Source: Membranipora membranacea
Lineage: Eukaryota > Bryozoa > Gymnolaemata > Cheilostomatida > Membraniporidae
Direction: 5' to 3'
Assembly: GCA_914767715.1 (NCBI GenBank)
Contig: OU612072.1
Location: 11,100,001 to 11,164,000 of the forward strand
DNA: 64,000 bases
The position numbers and the translations under genes are program-made. The first letter of the stretch is position 1. Each line of letters opens with the position of its first letter. A model generated the notes under the pieces. That model was not told where the DNA came from. It was given only the letters and a program-made list of their open reading frames with translations, and ran no database searches. This document shows positions 25,903-37,210 of this stretch, in pieces.

Positions 25903-26214
25903 TTGTGGTTATTGAGAGTGAATGGCTTTCAGCTATTTCTATTTGTTGGCCAAAGATGCTCTGAGCATGGAGTTAGCCCTGAATGTTATGGTATGTGGGC
26001 TGAGGGAGGCAAAGGTAAATCAACTATCGTAAGACTGGTATATATTCATTACCTGTCTACAAAGGAGCTCTTGATGTTATACTATATCATTCTCGGCCAT
26101 CTCAGTTATATGCTGTACAGGAAACAATTTTGGCATAGTTCTCTCTCACTCTTGGATGGTAGTCCCCTAGTAGGTGTTGGCACTAGTACAGATAGTATTA
26201 AAATGATAGACTAG
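25903..26214 (+). CDS. Unknown 100-residue frame in the palindromic element (arm 1L)
   Basis: The shared protein (VNGFQLFLFVGQRCSEHGV..., then CYGMWAEGGKGKST..., ending GTSTDSIKM) is also open at 26797-27096 (-) and 57379-57681 (+). A fourth copy near 59857-60157 (-) has a premature stop (ATG TAA) at about 59989. AEGGKGKS formally fits a Walker A pattern but the protein is too short for a known NTPase. It may be an exon of a lost transposon gene. Arm-to-arm gene conversion could keep it open without selection. Confidence 0.3.
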   Translation: MWLLRVNGFQLFLFVGQRCSEHGVSPECYGMWAEGGKGKSTIVRLVYIHYLSTKELLMLYYIILGHLSYMLYRKQFWHSSLSLLDGSPLVGVGTSTDSIKMID

Positions 26215-26796
26215 TGGCAACACCGTTTTTGTAATAAATTTTAATCTGTCAGCTTGAGTGCCACAAGCAGGGAGGTTGGCCAATAACAGGCATAATTACA
26301 TAACTACCTTGATATCCTTGTTGACAAAATTTTTAATTGTCCAATTAAGTATAATTAACACTGTCTGTTAATCCTTCACACACATTCCATTGCACTTGTA
26401 GCAAGTCATCATGACACACTTGTGGAATCAGAGAGACAGGAGTCATTGTAAGCTGACCTAACTTCCTGTCTTTTGCTGCTGATAATGAATGCGGTGAGTT
26501 CTGAATTTCACGAATATTCATTTTTATAATGATGGTTGTTTGGGTGTAAGTGCAATCATGATCATTCTTTGACGGAGGAGTGAGGGGGCGGGAAGTCATG
26601 ATGACTTGTTACAAGTACAATGGAATGTGTATGAAGGATTAACAAACAGTGTTAATTATACTTAATTGTACAATTAAAAATTTTGACAACAAAGATATCA
26701 AGGTAATTATGTTATTATGCCTGTTATCGGCTAACCTCCCTGCTTGTGGCACTCAAGCTGACAGATTAAAATTTATTACTTTAAAAGGTGTTGCCA

Positions 26797-27096
26797 CTAG
26801 TCGAACATTTTAATACTATCTGTACTAGTGCCAACACCTAGGGAACTACCATCCAAGAGTGAGGAAGAAATATGCCAATATTGCTTCCTGTACACCATAT
26901 AACTGAGATGGCTGGGAATGATATAGTATATCATCAAGAGCTCCTTTGTAGACAGGTAATGAATATATACCAGGCTTACGATAGTTGATTTACCTTTGCC
27001 TCCCTCAGCCCACATACCATAACATTCAGAGCTAACTCCATGCTCAGAGCATCTTTGGCCAACAAATAGAAATAGCTGAAAGCCATTCACTCTCAA
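26797..27096 (-). CDS. Unknown 100-residue frame in the palindromic element (arm 1R)
   Basis: This is the inverted counterpart of 25903-26214 with a handful of substitutions and the same start context (MRVNGFQLF). The same GKGKST segment and the GTSTDSIKM end are present. Confidence 0.3.
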   Translation of the reverse strand: MRVNGFQLFLFVGQRCSEHGVSSECYGMWAEGGKGKSTIVSLVYIHYLSTKELLMIYYIIPSHLSYMVYRKQYWHISSSLLDGSSLGVGTSTDSIKMFD

Positions 27097-27902
27097 TAAT
27101 CACAAGGAGCGTAGTTTAGACTATGCCAATAATCAGTACTCATACTACTTGCTGTGACACCAAGTTTGAGTTTTTTTAGTCAGCATGTTTTCAGTAGTCA
27201 GTGGTTCTGTGGATAATATGGCCTCATTCACATATCACTTCTCTCCACTTAGCCCTGTAGGACAGTTGATACAAAGTAATTCCTCGCTCATCTTGGGAGC
27301 GATGTTGTACATTTATATTAGTAGCAAAGTTTTCTGATAATTCTGCTAGCATAGTTTAGCTGATGTATTCTATTTATGCAGTTGCTGCCAATATTAAAAG
27401 ATTGCACAAAATATATAGTAGGGTATGGAACAACACAAAAGAGTTGAACATGAGTACTTTGTCGGGTCATCATACTCATTGCTGAGAGTTTTCTGTGCTT
27501 ACAAAAATTGTGAGCCAACAATCCGAATGGAATGCTTTCATTTTCCATCATGATGAAACGAAAGGAAAAGATATTCCCTGGCGGCGATTTGAACCTGGGC
27601 CTCTCGCAATATAGATTTGATGCTACCTTGCACAGCAATATCTATTCATTACAGCATATGTTGCCTGGTCATCTAAATACAAACTCATTGAATACAATGT
27701 CAATCCAATGGTATGATATTGACTAGAACTGTAAAGGCTTATACTATGACTATACAATAGCAATAATGAAAGTAATTTATTTAGCAGGCAGGGTTAATTA
27801 CACAATAATGGTTGCTGGTTGGGTAATGATAAATAGGTCAGTTTCTGACAATTCTAGAATTGTACAGAATTGTCAGACAATTCTTGGGTATGAAACGCAG
27901 TG

Positions 27903-28573
27903 TTTGTTATTCATCTGTGGAATAGGCTTAATGGAGAAAACAAGTGAGTGTGGAATGTCCGTGGTTGATCAAATTTCAATTACGTGAATAGTTTGATATT
28001 GAAGTAAACATGATGAACAAAAGGGGATATTAGATTGAGAGATTATATTTTGCACTTGACACTTGATCCATATGAACATAAGTTAATCGATTTGAACGAA
28101 ATCAAAGGATATTTGAAATAAATGAATGTGAGATAGAATTGCGGTATTTTCACTGAAGTTCAAAATAGTTGAGCATTTGAAACCAAAGAAATTCGTATCC
28201 GGCATTCAAATGTTGTCCTTTCATACCTTCATGTCTGGGCAAGGTAATATAAATTCCCAGATTTGTTATCATAATATGTGGTGTAGTGTGATGGAATGTA
28301 GTGATTTAGTGAGCAAGATAATTCTTTAGGCAGCAACAGGCCAGGATTTATATCACAATTCAAGCCAGTCAGGTGATTTCCCAGCATTGCTGGTTTATTC
28401 TTGTATTGGATCCTATAATGTTGCAAGACACAAGGAGCTTGCCCTCCGGTCTCTAAGGTGAATGAAAACTTGATGTCGAAACTGAAACTTTACAATAAGT
28501 GGGGGGGGGGGAGGCAGTCTACAATGGAGGGACAGTTTACAATAAGGGGGTACTGTTTACAATAGGCCTGTTG
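27903..28573. other. Intergenic with a G-rich tract
   Basis: Between palindromic element 1 and the stop of gene B. A run of 11 G (28501-28511), then GGAGGG and GGGGG within 60 bases, is set in a degenerate CAGTTTACAATAAGG repeat (28490-28570). No gene is seen. Confidence 0.55.
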
Positions 28574-29840
28574 CTAATTTAAAGTGTCCTCGGGACAATT
28601 TACATTATTGTTAAGTGTTCTGGGGTTGTTTTCGTGCTCAGGAACGTTTACAGTACTACACCAGGTTAGATGATTTTGATCATCGCTTTCTATTTGGTTC
28701 TTCTTATTCTGATCTGTTGGGTGGGTCACATCTGTAATACTGTTATTGTCCTCCTCTGTGGATTCTTCACATGTTTCAACGACCAGCATCACATGTGTTG
28801 ATTCTTCAACACCTGGGATTTATTCAAAAAAATGTTTGGGGTTGTTGCAAGAGTTAAAACACTACCCAGTTTGCAAAAATTACATTTCAACCAAACTGAT
28901 AAAAGTAACAACAAGAAACATGGTAGGTTTCAAACCAGTCTGTCAAAGTTAACTGAGCCGGAAGTTCTTCCAAAAATTGCTTGATTTGACTTACATTTGC
29001 TGTTTTGCATGTCTTTGCAGCATGTGTTGCAGTTCCTTGCTCGTAGGCTGTTTTTTATGCACAAAACCAGGGCAACCGATGTCAGTAATATAAATATCCC
29101 AGCAACGCATGGTATTACTACCATAAATAGTCCTTCCTGCTGCTGCTTAGAATCAATATTCGATGAGCTCACATCCCTCTCCAACAGATTATTTTGTGTG
29201 AGAATATCTGGAGAAGCTATCTGACAGGCTGATACAAGATAATCTATAAACCGGAGAAATTTGATAAGATTGGCATAATCCCAAATCAGGGGTATTGGCA
29301 CTGTTCCTACAGGGGTGTAAAATGCATGTAAATCTAAAGAATTCATATATGAGATGACGCAGTGAATGTGTCACTAATTTTTAGTAAGCCTGGCTCTTAG
29401 TCAAGGGCAATGCATCAAGATTGATTTGTAGGGCATGGGAATTTATCTACCTCAATACCTGCTTATGCTAGTGTTCAGACTAGAAAGTTTGTTATAGCTT
29501 AATATTTTTTTTTTTCGCATTAGCAATAAAGAAGCTTGTGAATCAGTTCATCGGTAACCTACTCACCATTGCAATACGCTTCACATTTCTCCTCAGCTAT
29601 TGAGTGAACAACTGCATTGTTACAAATACTTGCACATGGTCTGTACTGTGCAAAGTGCTCCAGAAAATAACATCCAGTGGTATTAAAGTACTTCCCCTGA
29701 CAATCACTGTATGTCAGTGTCCTGTATTCTCCCGTACAAAACCAGGTATAGGTTGGTGGTGTAGTTGCAGACGGAGAACACTGAGCTATTCTGCTTGCGA
29801 CACGCAAGGCAATGCCGATGGTTATAAAAAGGTAAGTCAT
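28574..29840 (-). CDS. Receptor-like type I membrane protein B
   Basis: Exons 29840-29567, 29243-28995 and 28812-28574 (stop TAG), introns in phase 1, 253 aa. Signal peptide about 1-20. Ectodomain cysteines lie at about 35, 47, 57, 69, 73, 86, 90 and 98, with DCQGKYFNTTGCYF and QYRPCASIC. One difference from the other members is SIAEEKC where they have SIDE. A short Ser/Gln-rich linker leads to a membrane span at about 130-154, followed by a Cys-rich juxtamembrane segment (CNTCCKDM) that could be palmitoylated or bind metal. It has the longest tail of the four: acidic and Asn-rich, with THPTDQNKKN close to the TYATDQNKHN of gene A. No kinase, death or TIR domain is present. Palindromic element 1 ends about 0.7 kb downstream of the stop. 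Confidence 0.85.
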
Positions 29841-31812
29841 GTGTTGTCAGGTACAATTCCATGTGTGATGATTCTAATATGAACTCAAAAATATATTTGA
29901 ATATTAGAATACTTATTGTGAGTGATGAAAAGAAATCTTACCTTACAATTCACAATTGATTGTAGAAATAATCCATTGAAAACTATTAAAATCATTCTGA
30001 ACAATGTAGAAGCTGAGGCGGTATTGAAATGCGATTCCTTTCTGATCATGTTGCAGTGTTTTATATTACCCGCGGTAAAATACCAAAAAAGTCTTATGTT
30101 TATCCTAATCAGTACCATAGAGTTGTTCAATCGATATCCGTATCAGGTGAAACAGTGGGATAAGAAGAAAGAAAAAGCTCAAGTTTGTTGCACTCCCTTC
30201 ACTTCTGGCATGTCCAAAAAATGTTGTAACCAAAATATAATAAGTTGATTTTCAAGCAAGTTGCATTATTGCTTTGATGGCATACTGATGCTGTTGCACT
30301 TGCAGGCCTCAAAATCCTGTTGAATTCAATAGCCTTTTTCCCTACGTGAATCCACTATCCAAAGTTAGCTGTGCCCTTGTAAATCAGTTCAAGAACAATC
30401 TAGACACTAGAGCGGTCCTGCGTAGACATCACCATACACAAAAACCATCTTCTCGGCATAAGTAATCCCCTTCATTTGTGTCTAATTATTATGTTAAAAT
30501 ATCCCTAACTCTTAGGCAAGGAAATTTTATTCTTGAAGGTACAGTTTGTTGAGGAATTGTTCAATAACTGTTTTGTTTTGAGGAGCTCTCACTTCTTCTG
30601 TCTATGAAAATCTGATGAGAGAGAGTTAAACAATTATTAATGATAAACTATATTGGCCCTTAGAAATATTGCCTATATCAAAATAACCCATGTGATATTG
30701 CAAAATGTAGGAGCAATTGTCATAACGAGCTAAAATTAGGGGTGCATTAAATCAATCAATATCAAGATATCGTGCACCACATATCTCCACACCAAGCTCA
30801 GTGTCAGTATTAGTGACACTGGTCCGTTATTAGAGGAAGCTGATTAACCCAATTGCACTATGATGGATCATTCTAAGCAACTCAGGTTGAGTGATGCATG
30901 TGACACATATAGGCAAAAAGGTAACCATCCTTCAATTCATCATATAGAACATGTTTGATTGTTCCAAAATTTCTCAATGATTACACATTTGGGTCAGACA
31001 GATAATTCTGGTAGCAGATCCATACCTCCCAATTTTTACTGAGGTTTAAATACTTGGTCTGCAAAGGCTATAAAATGGCATATAGCGTTGGAGGACAGCA
31101 TTTTCCGCTCAACAAACCCCTTGTGTTCAGCATATACTTTGTCTGAAACATCTTCGCATCGGGATGGAGACTTGTTGATAAATAATCAGCGTATAGACTC
31201 ACATTGTAGTTTTCTGCCGAATGAGGAACTTATGTAGAACAAGAAAGAGGATCCTTGAGGTGACAGCCATCTCTGATGCAGCTTTTCCCTAACTGTACTG
31301 TAAGTCTTGGAAACAGATCACCAGTTGGGGACGCAAGTCAGGGAAATATCTTAGCTTTTCATTCCGTTGAGCATGTGGAGCCTGAACAAAAGCATATTTA
31401 AATCTGTCTGTCTGGCTATCTCATGGTATGTAGAACAGGACAAAGCTCTCCTAAATCATTGTTGGCAGTTGTGAAGAATGTCCTTTAGATTCTGATTCAA
31501 GTAGCAAGCTTGCTGTGCACCGTCATCTTACACATGCAGAATAGTAGCAAGGAATATGGGTTGGCAGAGTTGTTTGTATCAAAATGTGTTTTGGTTAAAA
31601 CCTTGTGATGAAATTGATTTATTCCAACCATGTTACGAAGTTATCTGTCTACAAGTCAAGAGCAGACAACTTGTAATCTGCTAATTTTGCCAGTGTTGAT
31701 ATTATCATAGATTTAGAAGCTATTTTTGGTGCAATGTGGATGCAGCTATCAAAATGCACCCTCGTATATCCACTGTCTTGTATACCTAAAAAGAACATCC
31801 TTACCGTCACTG

Positions 31813-32022
31813 TCATTGAGGCTCTATACCTAACTCTGTAGTTATATTGATGTCATGTGTTGCTAGATTGTTGTTTTCTGGTATAATATGGTGCCTAGCT
31901 GTTATATCACGTCTAGCTTCACTGGACATCATTAAACCACTATGTATGTGGAATTTGAATTCTTTACAATTTCGATAGCATGAAAAACAATCGGTAGTGT
32001 CATCGCATACAAACATGATTAA
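31813..32022 (-). other. Possible exon: membrane segment plus Cys-containing tail, unidentified
   Basis: The minus-strand frame has a hydrophobic stretch (LLALFFSWLIMFVC), then TTDCFSCYRNCKEF and a polar tail ending ITTELGIEPQ before TGA (31813-31815). The hydrophobic part is open upstream of the only in-frame ATG (about 32010), so an upstream exon may be missing. It sits between genes B and C on the same strand and has the span-plus-tail arrangement, but no sequence similarity to their exons was found. It could be a relic of another member or unrelated. Confidence 0.25.
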
Positions 32023-32847
32023 CCAGGAGAAAAACAAAGCCAGCAGCTTTGTTTCGTTAATAGAGAAAAATCAACTCAAACTCCTATGAATTATTTGACA
32101 TGGTTGGTGCGTTCACATGCACTACAAGATGAACTTGAAGAATAGTGTGATCCTATGCCACAATCATGGAACATCGTAACTCAATAAACGTTGTTAACTG
32201 TAACAAGTCTCCATGAAAAAACCCACTGCAGCCTAATCCATCAAACGCCTCACATGACAAAAATAAATCATGGTTATCACAATTCTTGTTCAGATAAGGC
32301 ATTTAAATATTTAGATATATTTACAGCAATTTGGTATCTAATCTTCGGAGTGTGAGTGTGTGAACCCTGATTAACTGTTTATAATAGACTAAGCCTCTGA
32401 TGACAAATGCCTTCAGTGCAGAACAAGAGAAATGAAACTTCCTATTATTGACTGATCACGAATATTTTGTATGTCCAATCTGACATATTTTTGATGACTG
32501 GTGAGAAAAAAATATTTCCCATGGCAAGTTGCCACAACATTTTGGTGATATTGGTTGTGGGACTTGTCTGTTATTCCAGAGACAGTTTATATACACTTGG
32601 TTTTACCTTCTCAAGTCACAACTCTCATCTCACAATCTGCAGCTTAAAAATTTCCTACTTGTACCGTCAGCAAATAAGAAATATGGAAAGCAACTAAGCC
32701 ATTCAATCCTCATGGATAAATATTTATTTTTGTGTCAGAGTTGTAGAGGTAATGTGGTATTTGAGTTGCATTACTGACAGTTTGCTCCATCAAATATTTC
32801 TGTATTGTATTTTAATTATTTTGTCTTCTCTATTTTACTAAATACTG

Positions 32848-32853
32848 CCAAGG
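32848..32853. repeat. 6-bp target-site duplication, left
   Basis: CCAAGG directly precedes the terminal inverted repeat at 32854 and recurs at 33801-33806. Confidence 0.65.
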
Positions 32854-33800
32854 CATATAGGCGTATTTAATCTGACTGGTCATCTCTCTAACAAAAAAAG
32901 CCCCGCGCAGCGGAAAAATTTTTTTCAGGTTTCATGCATCTGTTAGAGACTCTAACAAATTTGTTAGAGTCTCTAACAAATTGTTAGAGTAGAGAATATT
33001 AACATAACCAGACAAACTCCAATGGTAAGTAAGTGACTTGTTGACCTCCAGGTTAAAAATTGGAAAATCAACATCATTCCCCAGAATAAATATGATGTAT
33101 ATAATGTTGTGTACTATGTCTGATCCAGCAGGTGCCCATGATGACTGCAGTGGGTCTGACTCTGAGGCTGTGTTGTGACCATGATTGATAGCTATGACTA
33201 TGATGGCCAAGTGGTGGTTCTGTGGGGTTCTGTTGACAGTCTCAATCAATCAACACAACAATAAAATCAATGAATCAACAACAAGCAATCAATCAACCAC
33301 CAACCATCATCATCAATAATGAAATGATGATCATGATGATGATGATGTAAAAAAGACAAAAACAGACAGGTGTGCTTGCTTTGCTTTGTTGCTAAATATG
33401 CATATTGATGAGAGGATTGGAGGGATAAAATTCAAGGGACTTTCTGAGTAACAATATATACAGAGCAATACTCCAGAGATTTGGGTAGCATTAGGGTAGC
33501 ATGAGGAAGTTTTTAGGGAGAAAAGATTTGCTCTATCTGTATTTTCCTGTAACTTCGTTGCATCCCAAAGTATTAATTAAGATGACCTCGGAATGTCAAT
33601 AGACAACAAAAAGTCTACTGGTTTCATATCGAAATTTTTACTTCTATGTCCAGTGACAAAGAGAGGACAACTAATAATAATAACAGAAAAAGAAGACAAT
33701 TCCTCATTACTTGATTCGAGGGTGGAACATTTTTCCCAACACTCTAACCATCCTTGCCTCTAACATTCGAGAGTTCGAGATAGTTAAATACGCCTATGTG
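32854..33800. mobile_element. TIR element of unknown superfamily, 947 bp
   Basis: The left end CATATAGGCGTATTTAA and the right end TTAAATACGCCTATGTG are inverse apart from one base, and flanking CCAAGG repeats suggest a 6-bp duplication. Just inside the left end is a cluster of GTTAGAGACTCTAAC palindromes (32942-32990), and the right end has related CTCTAAC words. No transposase is seen; the interior includes ATGATG-type simple repeats near 33320-33350. A 6-bp duplication is unusual among common animal superfamilies. Confidence 0.65.
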
Positions 33801-33806
33801 CCAAGG

Positions 33807-34255
33807 TATGCCTCTCTGTACAACTATTACGCTTGTAAATACAATATTGTACTGTTCGTTTGAAGATAAGTTATAAATATTTATATTTGTGTAGTAAATA
33901 AACATTCTCCGATAATAATATCACAATAACAGTACATGATGACTCATAAATAATGAATAATATACAGTTTTATTGCAGCACTTTCTTAGAGGGTATAATG
34001 AAAGCGCCTTAGTCAAATAAATATATATTTACATCAGCTAAGATCATGCAATGAGAGCGAATGCCATTGCTATCTTGCTAGAATTGTTTGCCTGTCAGAG
34101 CACCTGTGGCTATCCATTGAAATGAAAAGGTCTATGCTACAGGGTTGGAGTCGGCACAAAACATTCTTTAAGCCTGTACCAGTGACTAGCATTATGAATG
34201 ATAAATGATAGAAATGAATATATGTGTTGTGAAAAATAAAACTTGCGTTGTTCAT
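33807..34255. other. Intergenic downstream of gene C, no gene seen
   Basis: AT-rich sequence between the TIR element and the stop codon of gene C, expected to contain gene C's 3' UTR. No clear polyadenylation signal could be tied to it. Confidence 0.4.
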
Positions 34256-36195
34256 CTAATCATGGGTCGTCTTTGATAGAGCTCCATTTTCGATCACACA
34301 ATCTTTGTCATCTTCCACCTGATCAGTTGTATATGCTACGTTTGCTGAGAGGGCACCAAAACCATTTTCTGTGCAATTATCGTCTGATGCTTGGCTGAGC
34401 ATTACTTTGGTTGACCCTTTGCATGCGAAATTGCAAAAAAAAAGAAATTTACTGTTGTGTACAAAATAGCTGGCATGGCATATTATAGCTTGCAGATAAA
34501 ACAAATTTTAATGCTTGAAGTCCAATGAATTAGCTATGAATTACAATTACCTTAATAGGGATAAAATTAGTGCAATCAAGGTTAGAGAAAATTTTCCTAA
34601 AGGTGTCTTAAACATACTACACTTGACCGTGATACTGCGTTATTGCGGGAATGACCCCATGTAAGGTGATGTTGCCAACGTTCCACCCTATATTTAGACA
34701 GTTATCCTGTCTGCGTGGGCAATTTTATTAATAGATGAATGTTATACGTAAGCCTACATATAACACATTCCTACCATAACCCCTGTCATAACATGTCTAT
34801 CATTATCGATATATGCTGAGATAATCTATTGCATATAACAGTTGCTATATTTTTATCAGGCATTTAATCTTGAATTCCAGAAAAGGGAGTGGGCACTAAT
34901 TTATGAGTGTGTGAAAAGATAGCGGGCATTACAAAGTTAACCTTTTAGATCGCATAAATAAGCGATTATACTCAGTTAAATAATAACAGGTACAGTTTAA
35001 TTTTATACAGTAGATAAATGTAAACAGCATACAGTAAAGCTAGACGTTTAACCGCTAAGGACAAGTTTTCCATTAACTAACATAAAACAGATGCTATATT
35101 TAGATTGGGCGCGTCTATTTAACTTCAGAGAATAGATGTGTCCGATAGTGCAACTATGTGAGGGTGTACCAATGCTGACCTTTAGATTAAGATAGCACAG
35201 GTAATGATTACAAACAATTCAGTAATAACAGGTACAGTTTTCAGGAATGCAGTGGACAAATATGAACAGTATGATGTACTCCAAAAATGATGGCGGCAAC
35301 CTTACAATTTTATAGCTTTAGGCTTTTAAACGATTAAGATAAACTATGCACTCCTGCAACCGATATCAGATTATTAAGCTTTCGTCAACATCAAATCTTG
35401 CATTTATCAAAGAGATCTTGCATATTGAACTAAATTTAGCATACAAATAAGATTATATTATGCACATCAAGAAGGCACACACCTTTGTCCTCCTGCGCGC
35501 TTTGAACGCTACAGTAGCTTCTTCGCCCATACATCACCAAACAAATTACAGTGAGTGTTGCAACAGCTGCAGTTAGCGTCCCTGCAATAATAGCAGTGGT
35601 TGTTACATGCTGCTGCCTAGGAGGATAATTGGCTTTGGTTGTAGACTGTAACTTCAATGTTATCCTTGCTCTATGGGTTGGCTGTTGTGTGCTGTAAGCT
35701 GCTGTCATATGGCAAGATGTGACCAAGTAGTCTAAAAATTAGGAAAATTTATTTTATCAAGGAGAGACCTTTATAAAATAGGTTGTTTGTTGAATTGCCA
35801 TTATTGAAAACTTACTGCAGCATTTTTTTCTTGTTTGGCACACTTGTTATTAGATGATTCTCCAAATGCTACTGAAGAAATCTAAGACAAGGATTTATAT
35901 TGACTTGATAATCGCACTCACCGTTGCAGTACACCTTGCACTTTTCCTCATCAATGGACTGGCTTAGCACATTGTTACACAAGGCAGCACATGGCCTGTA
36001 TTGTGAAAAATTCTCCAGAAAATAGCATCCTGTAGTATTGAAGTATTGTCCCTGGCAGTCATCATACTTTAAAATGCTGTATTTACCAGCACAGAGCCAC
36101 TTGTATGAAGGTTTGATGACAGTTGAAGGTATAGAATGAATAGGTTCAAGCAACCCTGATGATGCAACGAACACCAAAATTCTCCAAATCATCAT
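34256..36195 (-). CDS. Receptor-like type I membrane protein C
   Basis: Exons 36195-35922, 35731-35483, 34416-34256 (stop TAG), phase-1 introns, 227 aa. Tandem Met codons open a signal peptide of about 20 residues. Cysteines lie at about 35, 47, 57, 69, 73, 86, 90 and 98, with DCQGQYFNTTGCYF identical to gene A and QYRPCAALC. The linker is rich in Thr/Gln/Arg (PTHRARITLKLQSTTK); the membrane span is at about 136-158, followed by YGRRSYC. The tail contains VAYTTDQ, the same short motif seen in A and B, then an acidic stretch with one Cys. Reading through the first donor would give only a short stop-terminated protein, so splicing is required for the eighth Cys and the membrane span. Confidence 0.85.
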
Positions 36196-36898
36196 GCAGC
36201 GTCAAAAACAACTTTAACCAAGGAGAGTTTAGCTGATAATGAAGATTGTGTTCCGAGGCACAACTTATAATAGATCTGTACTGCCAGATTTTCAAATCAA
36301 AGTGACTCACGGAAATTATTGTTTATTCCAACAAAATTTCCAGTCGAAAGCTGTATGTCATCACCGCTACCCACTAAATGCTTTGTCAGAGATGAAAAGT
36401 TGCATCAGATTTGAAATTCAATTAATGCACAGTAACCTCATGTCTGCTGTTACCATTTTACAGCCTGAAAACTTGCGAAGACTACTTCCTACTTCAAATT
36501 CTGCTTCTTCAGTGCTCTTTGTTGTTTGTTTCTCATACTGCAAATGTGGAAGCTTTTTTCGTTTTCCGTAAACCAAGAAAGCACTCTAAGTGTCAATATT
36601 GCCCTATACTTTGATCTGTAAATATATTTATACCAAACATTCATGTTGATAAACCAAAAGTTGTTAGTTGCTATTTGAATGCTTGTGCTTTGTTTGACTT
36701 TGATTTTACCCATCAAACATTATCTAAGATAAAAGTGCAATTCCAAGTGGATTAATGTTCTTAACCATAGATATGCAGGATTATTTATCAAACTCAGGTG
36801 GCCGACAAATATAAGGAAGTTAACTAAGCATGCAAGATCAGTATGAGAATACAAAAAATACAAACATACTGCTGTGTTGTTCAACAGTTTACATATCA

Positions 36899-36901
<3 letters not shown>
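36196..36901. other. Upstream of gene C, no gene seen
   Basis: Likely holds the promoter and 5' UTR of gene C. Open stretches on either strand here show no domain or splice context. Confidence 0.4.

Positions 36902-36932
<31 letters not shown>
36902..36932. repeat. (CA)n microsatellite
   Basis: About 15 uninterrupted CA dinucleotides, 20 bases before SINE copy 2. Confidence 0.95.
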
Positions 36933-36934
<2 letters not shown>

Positions 36935-36952
36935 TCATACACACTATCTAAC

Positions 36953-37210
36953 AGTAGGAGTAGGAGGTTGCTCAGTTTGGTAGAGCGCCGGCCCTTCAGC
37001 ATGCAAATGTTGAAGGTCGTGGGTTCGAATCCCACTGAAGTCTACTGACTGCTGGGGTGTGGTTGGATCCCCAGGTGTGCTCCAACCTGCCTGCTAACTG
37101 AGAGCAAATGGGCGCAAATATTGCAGCCTAGCCCTTAAGGCAACTAGTATTTCGCCGCCCATGCTTCGGGATGTGGCGTGTGATATGTCATCTGATTTTA
37201 ATCAACCTTT
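36953..37210 (+). repeat. tRNA-derived SINE (family S1), copy 2
   Basis: The head reads GGAGGTTGCTCAGTTTGGTA (A-box region) and GGGTTCGAATCCCACTG (B-box region, about 37020), followed by a body collinear with the complement of 25143-25402 through ATTTCGCCGCCCATGCTTCG and a TTTTAATCAACCTT tail. About 30 differences over 240 bases suggest moderate age. Confidence 0.8.

Larger units (their letters stand above)
24912..27902. mobile_element. Palindromic CACTG-ended (CACTA/EnSpm-like) transposon, copy 1
   Basis: The element is 2,991 bp, starts CACTGCGTTTCATACCCAAG and ends with its inverse CTTGGGTATGAAACGCAGTG. A 3-bp direct repeat TTT flanks it (24909-24911, 27903-27905). CACTG ends plus 3-bp duplication fit animal CACTA/EnSpm elements. 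Nearly the whole element is a hairpin: the left arm runs to about 26410 and the right arm from about 26600. The centre (about 26410-26600) is single copy and ends in GTCATGATGAC-type short palindromes. The left arm is interrupted by a tRNA SINE (25143-25402). Both arms carry the same approximately 100-codon frame (25903-26214 on +, 27096-26797 on -). No transposase is recognisable, so it is probably non-autonomous. Confidence 0.8.
29841..32853. other. Intergenic between genes B and C, left part
   Basis: Mostly featureless AT-rich DNA. A short inverted repeat (ATTCTAATAT...ATATTAGAAT) lies at about 29871-29913, just upstream of gene B. A possible small exon is noted separately at 31813-32022. 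No other coding sequence is supported. Confidence 0.45.

Noticed and set aside
24912-27902. Two divergent genes in opposite orientation around 26.5 kb
   Set aside because: The frames are mirror images in the two arms of one palindromic transposon.
36239-36571. A 110-codon plus-strand gene upstream of gene C
   Set aside because: No domain, splice partner or codon pattern supports it, and it overlaps the expected promoter of gene C.
36961-37040. Functional tRNA gene on the plus strand
   Set aside because: Same SINE head; the acceptor ends do not pair and the SINE body follows directly.
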